Shown here in pieces: positions 10,301 through 17,900 of a stretch of DNA of 38,803 nucleotides. The notes under the pieces were generated by a model that was not told where the DNA came from, searched no databases, and saw only the letters and a program-made list of their open reading frames with translations. The DNA lies in contig NZ_JAVLAS010000004.1 in assembly GCF_032190635.1 (NCBI RefSeq), positions 1 through 38,803 of the forward strand, written 5' to 3'. A program made the position numbers and the translations under genes. Each line of letters starts with the position of its first letter. The first letter of the stretch is position 1. This stretch comes from Levilactobacillus zymae. Lineage in GTDB: Bacteria > Bacillota > Bacilli > Lactobacillales > Lactobacillaceae.

Positions 10301-11789
10301 AGATTGCTGGTAGAGACTTTAAGTTGCCTTTAGCATCTTGGAAAATTTTGGTAGACTTAATGCCAATCTCTTTTAAGGCACCCATGGCCGTTTTCGTTGG
10401 GGACGCCAAGCTAGTAATTGTCTTACGTAGACCAGTACCGGCTTTATCAGCTTCCATACCATGGTTAGACAACTCCCCCATTGCCGCAGAAGTCTGCTCA
10501 ATTGAAAATCCGGCATTTTTAGCCGTGTCCCCAACGTATTCCATGCCTTTTCCCAAACTGTGGAAATCTGTGGCTGTAACATCCGAAGCATATGCCAAGT
10601 CATTAACAACCCGTTTTGTATTCTTCACCATTTTAGCCGTGTTATTGGTCTTTATACCAAAGGCTTCGATTGCTTGTGAAGAAACCTTAATGACATCTTT
10701 AAAGTCGTCTCCGGAAGCCACGGAAGCTTGTAATTCTGACTTCATAACGGCGATAGCTTCGGCACCAGTATGACCACGCTTAATTAAGTCTTGGTACTGT
10801 TCAGCAATCTCTTTCTGGGCTACCCCATACTTAACGGAGTATTTAGCGCCATCTCGTTGCATCTTAGAGACTTGGGAAATAGCCTGACGTGCTTTCTCAC
10901 CAGAAGTAACCAGCAAGTTTTTATTTACCTGGTACACCTTGTTTAAATTTGTGGCCTTTTTAGCACCAGCAATCGTCGCAGCACCCAAACTAGTTAAACC
11001 AGCTGCGGCCGTAATTGCGGCGCCTTTAAATGCTTGACCAATATTCGCAATCCTGTGTCTAGCTTTGGCCGCTCTATCTGACATCTTAGCCATACCATTA
11101 CTCATGGTGCCATACTTACCGGCTAATCGGCCGATCTCAGTTTTCTGCTTAGCCATTGAGTCAGTTGTTTGATTAACCCGAACAAGTTGCTTATTGTAGG
11201 CTTCGCTGGCCCCACCAGAACTAGTCTTAAGCTTGGCTAACTCAGTTTGCTGGATTTTCAACTGATCCGAAAGGTTACGGTAGGAGTCCCGCAATCCATT
11301 AAGCTTAGCCCTACCAGCTTGAGCTTTATTTCCTTGATTCTCTAAAGCTTCTACATAAGACTTGGAGACTGACGTGAGTGACTTGTACCGTTCTTGCAAG
11401 TCAGCCAAGCCAGATTGATAATAGTCTACTGATTTTTTGGCACGGCCTTGTTGGGCAGCTAAGGACGACATCTTATTCTCAGCATTAGCTAAATCTTTAG
11501 AAAGCCGAGCATAGTTATCACTGCCCTTAGTCGTTGAAGTATCAAGGCTTGCTTGACGCTCTTTCAACTTATCAATTTTGGCTTGCAAAGCTTGCATGGT
11601 CTTGCCAAGGCCTTCATATTTAGCTTGTGCTGCGCCCAGGCTGTCCTTTGCAGACTTTAAGCTAATCTCATTAGCTTTCCATTCATTAGTGGTTGCTTTA
11701 ATAGCGTTGTTCAGAGTTTTCAGACTAGAGGCCGCTGAGACAGTATCTAGCTTAACTTCGGTTGCCATTGTGTTTGATACTTTTGCCAT
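7311..11789 (-). CDS. Tail tape measure protein with SLT-like lytic domain
   Basis: 1492 residues; sets tail length and is ejected with the DNA. The first ~240 residues are coiled coil (SLKSAKDSLGAAQAKYEGLG). About 260-560 is the TMP core with 'KGMEYVGDTAKNAGFSIEQT' and 'MEADKAGTGLRKTITSLASP'. Hydrophobic segments near 640-720 (WLLNVAMDANPIGIAVVVIG) follow. Next come four near-identical 44-residue units beginning SWDKHWSAVGRKLKHSWN plus a diverged fifth. Near 1250-1360 an SLT/lysozyme-like domain is visible: 'IKSVIMHESGGNAKV' with the catalytic Glu, 'AQGLLQFVPSTF' and 'HTGGWGPSGHRRYANGG'. This domain probably opens the wall during DNA entry. It lies just after the G/GT chaperone genes as expected. 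Confidence 0.95.
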   Translation of the reverse strand: MAKVSNTMATEVKLDTVSAASSLKTLNNAIKATTNEWKANEISLKSAKDSLGAAQAKYEGLGKTMQALQAKIDKLKERQASLDTSTTKGSDNYARLSKDLANAENKMSSLAAQQGRAKKSVDYYQSGLADLQERYKSLTSVSKSYVEALENQGNKAQAGRAKLNGLRDSYRNLSDQLKIQQTELAKLKTSSGGASEAYNKQLVRVNQTTDSMAKQKTEIGRLAGKYGTMSNGMAKMSDRAAKARHRIANIGQAFKGAAITAAAGLTSLGAATIAGAKKATNLNKVYQVNKNLLVTSGEKARQAISQVSKMQRDGAKYSVKYGVAQKEIAEQYQDLIKRGHTGAEAIAVMKSELQASVASGDDFKDVIKVSSQAIEAFGIKTNNTAKMVKNTKRVVNDLAYASDVTATDFHSLGKGMEYVGDTAKNAGFSIEQTSAAMGELSNHGMEADKAGTGLRKTITSLASPTKTAMGALKEIGIKSTKIFQDAKGNLKSLPAIFKIIEEHTKKLGGADKADIFKRIFGQTGMQAAQVLTKYDGSLKKLTDEVTNAGKKGEYVQKLANKNSNNAKMNVERFKMAGQQLEIMIGSKLLPVITRAAQDMAKAFNNKDTQKGLTWMIGGVSKLASGFLKIIEFASKHTKTIAAFAVAFGSVLAVSKIARFVAATTEAIGVIKKLTAVQWLLNVAMDANPIGIAVVVIGALGAAFYEAYKHIKPFRKWVNKTAKSVVHFGKSIGKWAGHIGKSVKNGINRIGRNWNKFKSRFKKSWDKHWSAVGRKLKHSWNTSVHNTKSFFGSMGRHFHSFKRKFKKSWDKHWSAVGRKLKHSWNTSVHNTKSFFGSMGRHFHSFKRKFKKSWDKHWSAVGRKLKHSWNTSVHNTKSFFGSMGRHFHSFKRKFKKSWDKHWSAVGRKLKHSWNASVHNTKSFFGSMGRHFHSFRKRFSHSWTSHWNKMRSKLHSYWNKDLKHTKRFGTSMGHWLGAFKKSFKKGWTSLVSGVKHIFSHLWKDLKKLASNGMNDMINIINSGINLVDGVIHTFGGKKKAISDIGHVHFATGTGAFSGTRRAITKPTMAVLNDGNDSPETGNKEAVFLPNGQSGIVQGRNIQTMLPAGTEVLNASETKLLMDMQGIIHFAKGSSNWFGSLMSGIGSGIGDVSGWLVKKATGLKKFFTTAEKIIAHPIKSLNSMFNYTKAGAGVVKDITKGMFNKVKKQAGNWWSSLWSMVDLDGGSSNIKGIKSQVGSGFFKFMDKLANMFSSIGGSGGASYGGASMIEKAAKAMHVNLSAGELATIKSVIMHESGGNAKVIQKVHDINSASGHLAQGLLQFVPSTFSSYAVKGHKNILSAYDQLLAMFNDSNWRSDVHTGGWGPSGHRRYANGGISRFEKLAHISEGNKTESIIPWDITKRARAYQIMDSTMKEFAKTDKPQQSTAQSAQSTDLSELIKQGKEIIGLMAELISGQQNPMPAIVSANDVYSGYNRVKTRKSLSKNLGRGNVNGIQ
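8994..9514 (-). repeat. Four tandem 132-bp repeats in the tape measure gene
   Basis: Near-identical units start at 8994, 9126, 9258 and 9390; the spacing is exactly 132 bp, i.e. 44 codons in frame. Each encodes the Trp/His/Lys-rich unit with SWDKHWSAVGRKLKHSWN and SFFGSMGRHFHSF. Differences between units are a few bases, mostly silent, pointing to recent duplication or ongoing homogenisation. The last unit diverges at about 9515. Confidence 0.95.
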
Positions 11790-11792
11790 TTA

Positions 11793-12379
11793 TTAATTGC
11801 CCCCTCTTAGTCTGTTTACCATCGCCATTGGATCCTCAGCACGTTGATCCTTAGGCTTTGCTTGGTTGATCTTAATAAGTTCGTAATAGTCTTCCCCGTC
11901 CAACTGAGATGGCAATACCCCAGAATTAGCCATCATCTGTTGCTTGAAATAGGCTTGATCTTCTTGGGCATCTTCTAAGTCATGAATCAGAACGTTGAGG
12001 CGACCTATTACTTTTTTGGGCTTTCTTCGTCCTCATTTTCTTTCAAGGTTTCTTGCCATTGTTCATCAGTTAATCCTTGAATCCGTGCCAATACATAACT
12101 GATAAAGTTTGACAATTCGTCCATAGTGACGGCATTCATTACCGTGTCTAATTCTTTTTCTGATAACTTTAAAACAGCTTGAAGGAAGCTAGTCATGGCT
12201 GTAACCGCCTTTTGAGACTGTTCCATGACAGTTAGGGGGTCAGCTTCTGAATCCAATTGCATCTTGTCCATCTTCAACATCAAAATTTGAAGATTAGTGG
12301 CTTCATTGACAACCTTTACCGTTGTTTTTACTTCTGCTGATTTTTTCTTTAGTCCCAGTTTGCTGATATTAATTTTCAT
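11793..12379 (-). CDS. Tail assembly chaperone GT, made by programmed -1 frameshift
   Basis: The 123-codon G gene ends ...ESPKK-stop. The bases just before the stop read CCCAAAAAAG and contain the A AAA AAG heptamer at 12011-12017, a classic -1 slip site as in dnaX. After a -1 shift the frame stays open for about 70 further codons (KKVIGRLNVLIHDLEDAQED ... PMAMVNRLRGGN) and stops at 11793-11795, four bases before the tape measure ATG. In siphophages, G and the rarer GT fusion chaperone the tape measure and recruit tail-tube protein; the position between tail tube and tape measure is canonical. No independent start or ribosome site is seen for the T part. Slippage itself is inferred. Confidence 0.85.
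12008..12379 (-). CDS. Tail assembly chaperone G
   Basis: 123 residues, the unshifted product. Basic N-terminus (MKINISKLGLKKKSAEVKTT), helical middle (LTVMEQSQKAVTAMTSFLQAVLKLSEKELD) and a Glu-rich end (ETLKENEDEESPKK). It lies between the tail tube gene, which is followed by a terminator, and the tape measure gene. The family assignment rests mainly on position, size and the frameshift site at its end. It would act in the cytoplasm, coating the tape measure during tail assembly. Confidence 0.82.
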   Translation of the reverse strand: MKINISKLGLKKKSAEVKTTVKVVNEATNLQILMLKMDKMQLDSEADPLTVMEQSQKAVTAMTSFLQAVLKLSEKELDTVMNAVTMDELSNFISYVLARIQGLTDEQWQETLKENEDEESPKK

Positions 12380-12427
12380 TTATTTTTTCCTTCTTATTTT
12401 TATTTTTGCCAAAGGTACTGGCTATGT

Positions 12428-12454
12428 AAAAAGCCACCCCATAAGGAGTGACTT
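12428..12454 (-). terminator. Intrinsic terminator after the tail tube gene
   Basis: On the minus strand AGTCACTCC-TTAT-GGGGTGGCT forms a 9-bp stem (with G-U pairs) followed by TTTTT. It lies between the abundant tail tube protein gene and the G gene, where partial termination would reduce expression of the tape measure and baseplate genes. Confidence 0.75.
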
Positions 12455-12485
12455 AGAATGGTTCTATGGTTTTACTGTGGTTGGA

Positions 12486-13103
12486 CTACTTGGCTGGGAC
12501 GCTACTCGCCGCCTTATATCCACCGAATACTTCACTCATCATGGCCGCTTTATCGAAGCCTTCATCAGCGCTAGTCCAGATCTTGTATGGTTGGCCACCA
12601 AATACATCAGCCTTCAATGGGTCCAATCCTTGGTAAGTCAGTGTGGTATTAGCATCGGTTTCATTGTTGTTGTCGGTACCGTGCTTCATACCAGCTTCGA
12701 TTAGTTGCCCATTGGCAAACCCTTCATAAATATCCACACCACCATATGAACGAGAGTGGACTAACATCGCAACGTGAGGCTTAGGCAGTTGACGTGTCCA
12801 GCCGCCCTTACCGTCGTTAACGAACCCCTTTAACTTCTGCAAAATATCAAAGTTAATATCCAAGAACTCGAGGGAAACTTTAGGTTCCATTGAGCCATTC
12901 GACACTCGCTTAGGGCCGTCATTGGCATAACCGATTGTACCATCGGCTTCCAATCCGGTTACATCAGCTTGGGTAGCACCTTCTGCGTCCCCATCCACCA
13001 AGTAAATACCAGTGGTAGAAATTCCCTTTGTAGCATCTGCAATAAGGGCACCTGCTGAATCAATTAACCCAAAGGTGACGTCTTTTACACCATGTGTACT
13101 CAT
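12486..13103 (-). CDS. Major tail (tube) protein
   Basis: 205 residues, ATG with a GAGG ribosome site. MSTHGVKDVTFGLID at the N-terminus, then 'GISTTGIYLVDGDAEGATQA', 'MEPKVSLEFLDINFDILQKL' and 'YQGLDPLKADVFGGQPYKIW' follow the pattern of Lactobacillus/Lactococcus siphophage tail tube proteins, which stack as hexamers into the tail tube. It is preceded by the DUF806-like gene and followed by a terminator and the frameshift chaperone, which is the canonical position. No extra Ig-like domain is appended. Confidence 0.88.
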   Translation of the reverse strand: MSTHGVKDVTFGLIDSAGALIADATKGISTTGIYLVDGDAEGATQADVTGLEADGTIGYANDGPKRVSNGSMEPKVSLEFLDINFDILQKLKGFVNDGKGGWTRQLPKPHVAMLVHSRSYGGVDIYEGFANGQLIEAGMKHGTDNNNETDANTTLTYQGLDPLKADVFGGQPYKIWTSADEGFDKAAMMSEVFGGYKAASSVPAK

Positions 13104-13106
13104 TAA

Positions 13107-13505
13107 TTAATTACCTCTTTTTATTTTTATATTTTTAAATACGGAAAATGTGGCTGTGACTTGTTCAGTATCTGGATCAACTACGTTGGGGTAGCGAGTA
13201 GCGATAATCCACCCATTATCATCAAGCAAGTTCATCAGTTCCAGCTGTGCATCTAATACGTTGATCGCAACTGTTTTAGAAAAGAAAATCTGCACTTGAA
13301 TTGACGCGCTAAGCTCAGAAAAAGTATCGTTTTTATATCCAGAAAGCGGTTCAGAAACACTAGTAATTAGCGCTAACGTCTTTGAACCACTTTTGTCAAC
13401 AGTATTCGGTATGTTTTCTGGATATAAACCATCTATCCAGGAGGGTTTATTTGCTTTGATAATCTCGTAAACTTGAATCACCGGAAGTTTAATGAGGATC
13501 ACCAC
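13107..13505 (-). CDS. Tail terminator / DUF806-like protein
   Basis: 132 residues. 'LPVIQVYEIIKANKPSWIDG' and 'AQLELMNLLDDNGWIIATRYPNVVDPDTEQ' resemble the DUF806 family found just before the major tail gene in lactic-acid-bacteria siphophages, proposed to be the tail terminator that caps the tube. The start used is a GTG overlapping the upstream gp10-like gene by 17 bases; an internal start is possible. Confidence comes from gene order plus weak sequence resemblance. Confidence 0.7.
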   Translation of the reverse strand: MVILIKLPVIQVYEIIKANKPSWIDGLYPENIPNTVDKSGSKTLALITSVSEPLSGYKNDTFSELSASIQVQIFFSKTVAINVLDAQLELMNLLDDNGWIIATRYPNVVDPDTEQVTATFSVFKNIKIKRGN

Positions 13506-13908
13506 CCGTCAATGCCTTGTACTTGGCATATTCAGCAGCTAAAACCTTATCTTTGCTTGACTGAATGGCCGTATCAATGAAATGGTCGCCTTTAATATGC
13601 ACCGTTCCATTATTGAGAAATAACGCGATTCTGGCGTGATTAATCGGATCCTTCTCAAAACCTACCGTTGAGTTTCCCGTCATATAACCGTCGACATCGT
13701 GATCATCAGCAACCACTGCATCCGCTAAATGCTTAACATGGCTCGTGTCCCGGCCATAACGATAATGTTTAGACTTGGTAGCCTGAAAATAACTATCCCG
13801 TAGTTGATCAGCGCCAGCCTTAGTAATCACTTGTTGCTGTGCTTTATTTGGCACCTTCTTTTTAACTTGTGAAAAGTAATGCTGTAATTGCTCATCTAAG
13901 CTAGCCAT
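13489..13908 (-). CDS. HK97 gp10-like neck/tail-completion protein
   Basis: 139 residues. The helical N-terminus (LDEQLQHYFSQVKKKVPNKA), the basic motif 'KSKHYRYGRDTSHVKHLAD' and the C-terminal 'INHARIALFLNNGTVHIKGDHFIDTA' match the HK97-gp10 family (FLNNGT..I.GDHF). It acts at the head-tail junction during virion assembly. It overlaps the next gene on either side, consistent with a tightly packed connector block. Confidence 0.8.
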   Translation of the reverse strand: MASLDEQLQHYFSQVKKKVPNKAQQQVITKAGADQLRDSYFQATKSKHYRYGRDTSHVKHLADAVVADDHDVDGYMTGNSTVGFEKDPINHARIALFLNNGTVHIKGDHFIDTAIQSSKDKVLAAEYAKYKALTGGDPH

Positions 13909-14257
13909 GCTTAGTCACCACCCGATGACACGTGATTAGGTCAAAGCCCTCATTTTGTAAGCCGTCATCGGCCGCAATACTGTCAATCTTGTACAGATCC
14001 GATCCACGTTGAACTTGCAGCGTCTCATTAACGGCCGGATTATGGCGAATAAAAAAGACCACTGCATTAGTGATCCCAGCTCCGGCTATGGTTAACTGCT
14101 GTTGCACATTCAACGACCACTGGCCCGCCCAACAGCTGAAATCTGCTGAAAATTGTTGAATTGGCGTGCCAGTATTCGGGTTAATCTCGCCAGTATCGGC
14201 ATCATGGCCAAAAGCGATACGGAAAGTCATTCGTGAAGGATTAATTGCTTTGGTCAT
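13901..14257 (-). CDS. Head-tail joining / head closure protein
   Basis: 118 residues. 'MTFRIAFGHDADTGEINPNTG' at the start, then 'FSCWAGQWSLNVQQQLTIAG', 'AVVFFIRHNPAVNETLQVQRG' and 'YKIDSIAADDGLQNEGFDLI' follow the SPP1 gp16-like head closure pattern of a small beta-barrel that seals the portal after packaging. It lies between the gp6-like connector and gp10-like genes, the conserved order for this class. Confidence 0.82.
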   Translation of the reverse strand: MTKAINPSRMTFRIAFGHDADTGEINPNTGTPIQQFSADFSCWAGQWSLNVQQQLTIAGAGITNAVVFFIRHNPAVNETLQVQRGSDLYKIDSIAADDGLQNEGFDLITCHRVVTKHG

Positions 14258-14567
14258 CAGTGATCGCCTCCATTTTCAGATCATAGAGCCCTCTCAGTTG
14301 CCCAATGATTGAATCAACCGGAAGATCAATACTAATTGCCGTGGTTGGAACCAATGAACTGCGATAATTATAGTAGGCCGAGGCCAATGCCAGCACAGCT
14401 GTATTAAACAAATCAATCACACTGGCATCATCATAAAAGGCATCCGATTCCGTGCCGACTGCCTGTTTAATATAATTCTCAGCCGTATTTAAATATCCGT
14501 TTAAAAGCCTATCATCGGCATCACTATCTAATCGAAGCGATAGTTTTAAATCGTCTAGTGTTGGCAT
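14241..14567 (-). CDS. Head-tail connector (HK97 gp6-like)
   Basis: 108 residues, mostly helical: 'LDDLKLSLRLDSDADDRLLNG' and 'YLNTAENYIKQAVGT', then 'LFNTAVLALASAYYNYRSSL'. This is the Phage_connect_1 pattern, a ring adaptor docking below the portal. It is the first gene after the capsid, with GGAGG upstream of the ATG, and overlaps the closure gene by 17 bases. Confidence 0.87.
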   Translation of the reverse strand: MPTLDDLKLSLRLDSDADDRLLNGYLNTAENYIKQAVGTESDAFYDDASVIDLFNTAVLALASAYYNYRSSLVPTTAISIDLPVDSIIGQLRGLYDLKMEAITDDQSN

Positions 14568-14589
14568 TTAGCCGCCTCCTTACTAATTA

Positions 14590-15822
14590 CTATTTACCAG
14601 GTGTGGTTGTAGAACCTGCTGCAAAGTTCGCTGGTTGGTCAGCAATCGCCGCAAATGAACCAGCAACAAAAGCTTCGGTATCCGTTGGTTCCACATCAAA
14701 CCGGTCAATCACACGAATCTTAGTTTGGTCCTTTTCAAAGGCACCACCGCCAATATTGGTAGTCAATAAGGAAGTACTTTCTCGGTCAAACAAAGTTACT
14801 GCTTGCGACAAATCGCCATAATAAAGTGGATAAGCCGTTGCTGACGTAGCTTTAACGTTAGGCAACCACTTGTCAGCTACCTCTACAACCCGCTTGCCAC
14901 GGATTAAATACCGATCAGGTTGTGTTGGATCGGGTTGCAATAGGTAACGCCCCATTGCGTCCTTAACTTCTGACAGCACGTTAAACCCGGACGTGTTCGT
15001 CATTAAGAACGACGTAGACTTGATAGCGGGATCAACAGCCGTGTTGATCATCGTAATGATGTCATCAAACTTAGCTAAGGTCGGCTTCTTTGGCGCCTTG
15101 TTCATCGCCGCAATGATTTTAGCATTGCGAGTAACAACAACCTTCTTAGCAATCCATTGAGACAGCCAAGCCAAAATGTTGTCAGCTGTATCCTTTAGTA
15201 ACGAATTAGTGGCAGTGGTAATGCCAGCATACCGATGGATCGTATATTTGATAATGGATAGCTTAGGATCATCATTATCACCAATGGTAGCCGTTTCATC
15301 ATCTAAATCAGCTAAAGCTGTCACGTCAGTCCACTTTTCGTAAACTCGTGACCCGGTTTGAGTTGTAACAGCTTCTCGATTAACATACTGTTGTAATGAA
15401 TCGTATTGGCGAACCAGCGTATTAATTGCCGTTTGAATATCTTGAGGAATAGTTAAGCCAATCGCATTGCCACCTTCGTCGGTAGAAGAAGTTACCAAGT
15501 TCATAACTTTGGGGTCACCCTTAATCATGCCTTGGAAGTTCTTAATGAACTCAGCTTTGATGTCTTTTTCATTATCATCAAGTGGGGTCTTATTCTTGTC
15601 ATCCATATTGGCAATTTCTTGCGCCTTACGTTCTTCTTCAAGTTGTGTGTGTAAGGCGTCACGACGAGCAACTGCATTATCACGTTCTGCAGTCATGTTT
15701 TCGAATTCTTCTTTGTTAAATTTATCATCTAAAACGGCAGCATTAAGCTTGTCATTCAGATCCGATACCTTTTGCCCTTGGGCAATCCAGGCATCGTTTA
15801 AGTCATTAATATTCGTAGCCAT
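14590..15822 (-). CDS. Major capsid protein, HK97 family
   Basis: 410 residues. An N-terminal coiled-coil scaffold (delta) domain of about 110 residues (DLNDAWIAQGQKVSDLNDKL ... LEEERKAQEIANMDD) is followed by the HK97 fold: 'GLTIPQDIQTAINTLVRQYD', 'IHRYAGITTATNSLLKDTAD', 'FLMTNTSGFNVLSEVKDAMG' and 'DLSQAVTLFDRESTSL'. The protease encoded immediately upstream would remove the delta domain during head maturation. The ATG lies one base from the protease stop, so the genes are coupled. Confidence 0.95.
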   Translation of the reverse strand: MATNINDLNDAWIAQGQKVSDLNDKLNAAVLDDKFNKEEFENMTAERDNAVARRDALHTQLEEERKAQEIANMDDKNKTPLDDNEKDIKAEFIKNFQGMIKGDPKVMNLVTSSTDEGGNAIGLTIPQDIQTAINTLVRQYDSLQQYVNREAVTTQTGSRVYEKWTDVTALADLDDETATIGDNDDPKLSIIKYTIHRYAGITTATNSLLKDTADNILAWLSQWIAKKVVVTRNAKIIAAMNKAPKKPTLAKFDDIITMINTAVDPAIKSTSFLMTNTSGFNVLSEVKDAMGRYLLQPDPTQPDRYLIRGKRVVEVADKWLPNVKATSATAYPLYYGDLSQAVTLFDRESTSLLTTNIGGGAFEKDQTKIRVIDRFDVEPTDTEAFVAGSFAAIADQPANFAAGSTTTPGK

Positions 15823-16526
15823 TAGTTGGCCTCCTCTTTATTTTTCCCCATCAAAATAGCCAACTTACTTTGCATTAACGCATTAGCAGGTTGGCTTTCT
15901 TTAGGTTGTGTAGGTTTGGGTTGTGACTTGGAAATAAGATTCATGAATTTGTTGATTGCTGCCTTAGAAGGAATCTCTGAAACTGAGTTGGTAAATTGAG
16001 GCTGCTTATCATCGACAAACATTATCTCATCAGCAAACCCTTTATCCACTGCATCTTGTGCCGTCATCCAAGTCTCGTTAGCCATTAATTGCAACACATC
16101 ATCAGCGTCCATGCCAGTCTTAGCAACATACGCCGCAACAATAGACTGATCAATGCTATCTAGTACATTCGATTCATGTGACAGGTCATCCGCGTTTCCT
16201 TGGACACCGGACCAAGCCTTATGAATCATAATTTGTGCTGTGGGTGAGATAGAGACTTTGTCGCCAGCCATTGCAATCACACTAGCAGCACTAGCAGCTA
16301 AGCCTTGCACATTAACAGCGACATTTCCTTGATAGTTTTTTAGCATCGTGTAGATCTCGCTAGCAGCGAACACGTCGCCACCGTTAGACGCAATGTCAAC
16401 TTCTACATCGTCATTAGGACCAGCGCTATCTAACACATCAGAAACGCCGGCTGGTGATACCGCTGGCATACCGAAAAATTGATAGAACGCCGCTGTCTCA
16501 TTGTCGACCACGTCACCTTTAATCAT
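15822..16526 (-). CDS. Prohead protease, ClpP-like
   Basis: About 234 residues. 'VDIASNGGDVFAASEIYTML' is the ClpP-fold glycine turn, 'GLAASAASVIAMAGDKV' holds the likely nucleophilic Ser, 'IMIHKAWSGVQGN' the His, and an Asp follows in the next helices, giving the Ser-His-Asp triad of the phage Clp-type (S14) maturation proteases. A GTG at 16547 in frame overlaps its own AAGGAGG, so I prefer the ATG at 16526; the start is uncertain. It overlaps the portal gene end. Its role is to remove the capsid scaffold domain. Confidence 0.88.
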   Translation of the reverse strand: MIKGDVVDNETAAFYQFFGMPAVSPAGVSDVLDSAGPNDDVEVDIASNGGDVFAASEIYTMLKNYQGNVAVNVQGLAASAASVIAMAGDKVSISPTAQIMIHKAWSGVQGNADDLSHESNVLDSIDQSIVAAYVAKTGMDADDVLQLMANETWMTAQDAVDKGFADEIMFVDDKQPQFTNSVSEIPSKAAINKFMNLISKSQPKPTQPKESQPANALMQSKLAILMGKNKEEAN

Positions 16527-17700
16527 TACCTTCTTCGTTATTTCCACCTCCTTCCGCTGACTGGGTCACAACTTGTTGCGTTGCCGGATTTTTAGCTTCT
16601 GGCATATCTGCAGGGAAGTATCCCAATTGTTGCAGTACCCATGTCGCTTGGTTATTAGCAATTGTGCCGTCCTTAGCCAATCCAGATAGTGTCGTGGCAA
16701 AGGCATCGCCTAATGGATCGATTGCCGGCCGTAAATTGGCAGTGATAGTCGCGTTCAGCTTGTTGTTCAACTCAGATACAATACATTGCATATAACGGTT
16801 GAGTGCATTGGCGTACATGCCTTTGATCTGATCAATATTACTTTGCTGATCACCTTGGCCGTTTAGATAACTGTCTGGAATGCCAAATACTTTGGCAATC
16901 TGCTTGCTGGTCCAATCAGTCTGGCTTAGAAGCTTAGTTACATCAGCCTTCATCTCAAGTGGCTTATATTCTTCCAGATCATCAATTACAACTGGGCCGC
17001 CATTTGACTTATTGACCTGCCTCATAAAGTTACGTGATCGACTAGCTTTCATTTTTTCACTCAACAGGCCGCCATGCTGAATAGATAGCACACCTGGAGC
17101 ACTGATAGAACGCGCTAAAGCAGCTAAGGTTAAGTCATTGGAAGCGTCCTTAATCTGCAACTCACTAGTTAGTGATTCTAAGGGGCTAATACCTGTTTGA
17201 CCGCCGTTAATACCAGTTAACCGAATGTGAATCATGTCGCCCTGTGGTACGTATTGCCGTACACCTAATTGTGTTTCGTCAAACGTCACGGTATAAGTTA
17301 GGCCACTTCCGTCTTCCGACAAGTACGTTTCAACTTGACTGGGCCGCAAGTATTCCCAACGCATATCTAACCCGTTGCGATTGCGCCAACGGTACGCGAA
17401 ACATTCACCGCCTAGCAGTAGCTGGGCAAACATCGATTGCCAGAACGCATGACCATTGGCTGTGCTGCTGGGATTGTTCAATATGCCTTGTGCTCGTGGC
17501 ATATTGGCACTAAGCTGTACCGTCGCTAAATCACCGGATAATTGACTGACTACCGAATAAATATCAGAATTTTTTAACGCATCTGTTGCACTGACATAAT
17601 TGCGTTGCCCATTGGGGGTTAAGAAATTAACAATATCGTCATCTTCAACGGGCACACTTTGCACTTGGTTCTTAATCTCAGGTGGCCTGAAAACTGGCAT
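16519..17700 (-). CDS. Portal protein, HK97 family
   Basis: 393 residues. 'TDALKNSDIYSVVSQLSGDL', 'MRWEYLRPSQVETYLSEDGS', 'DMIHIRLTGINGGQTGISPL', 'WTSKQIAKVFGIPDSYLNGQ' and 'YMQCIVSELNNKLNATI' are hallmarks of HK97-type portals, the dodecameric channel for DNA entry and exit. AAGGAGG lies upstream of the ATG. It sits between the terminase block and protease as expected. The acidic C-terminus (EGGGNNEEGND) is probably disordered. Confidence 0.94.
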   Translation of the reverse strand: MPVFRPPEIKNQVQSVPVEDDDIVNFLTPNGQRNYVSATDALKNSDIYSVVSQLSGDLATVQLSANMPRAQGILNNPSSTANGHAFWQSMFAQLLLGGECFAYRWRNRNGLDMRWEYLRPSQVETYLSEDGSGLTYTVTFDETQLGVRQYVPQGDMIHIRLTGINGGQTGISPLESLTSELQIKDASNDLTLAALARSISAPGVLSIQHGGLLSEKMKASRSRNFMRQVNKSNGGPVVIDDLEEYKPLEMKADVTKLLSQTDWTSKQIAKVFGIPDSYLNGQGDQQSNIDQIKGMYANALNRYMQCIVSELNNKLNATITANLRPAIDPLGDAFATTLSGLAKDGTIANNQATWVLQQLGYFPADMPEAKNPATQQVVTQSAEGGGNNEEGND

Positions 17701-17702
17701 TT

Positions 17703-17900
17703 TTAATCACCTCCTTTACTCTGGGACGTGTTAATCACTTCTGACAGCCAGCCAATTACAAAAAGTGTCACCGCTACTGCCATGACACCCCAAGGCTTGC
17801 CAAATAAAAATGCCCCGTAATCCGCCACAATCAAGGCACTTACGAAGCATATCAAGTCGAAATAGTGCCATATCATGGCAAAAAAGCGTTTAAAAATCAT
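17703..17900 (-). CDS. Small membrane protein, DUF1056-like
   Basis: 65 residues from ATG 17900, chosen because AGGAG lies nine bases upstream; an ATG three codons earlier sits inside that site. Two hydrophobic segments (YFDLICFVSALIVADYGAFL and WGVMAVAVTLFVIGWL) make it an integral membrane protein. Small DUF1056-type genes occur between large terminase and portal in many lactic-acid-bacteria phages; their function is not known to me. It overlaps the terminase stop by 11 bases. Confidence 0.75.
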   Translation of the reverse strand: MIFKRFFAMIWHYFDLICFVSALIVADYGAFLFGKPWGVMAVAVTLFVIGWLSEVINTSQSKGGD

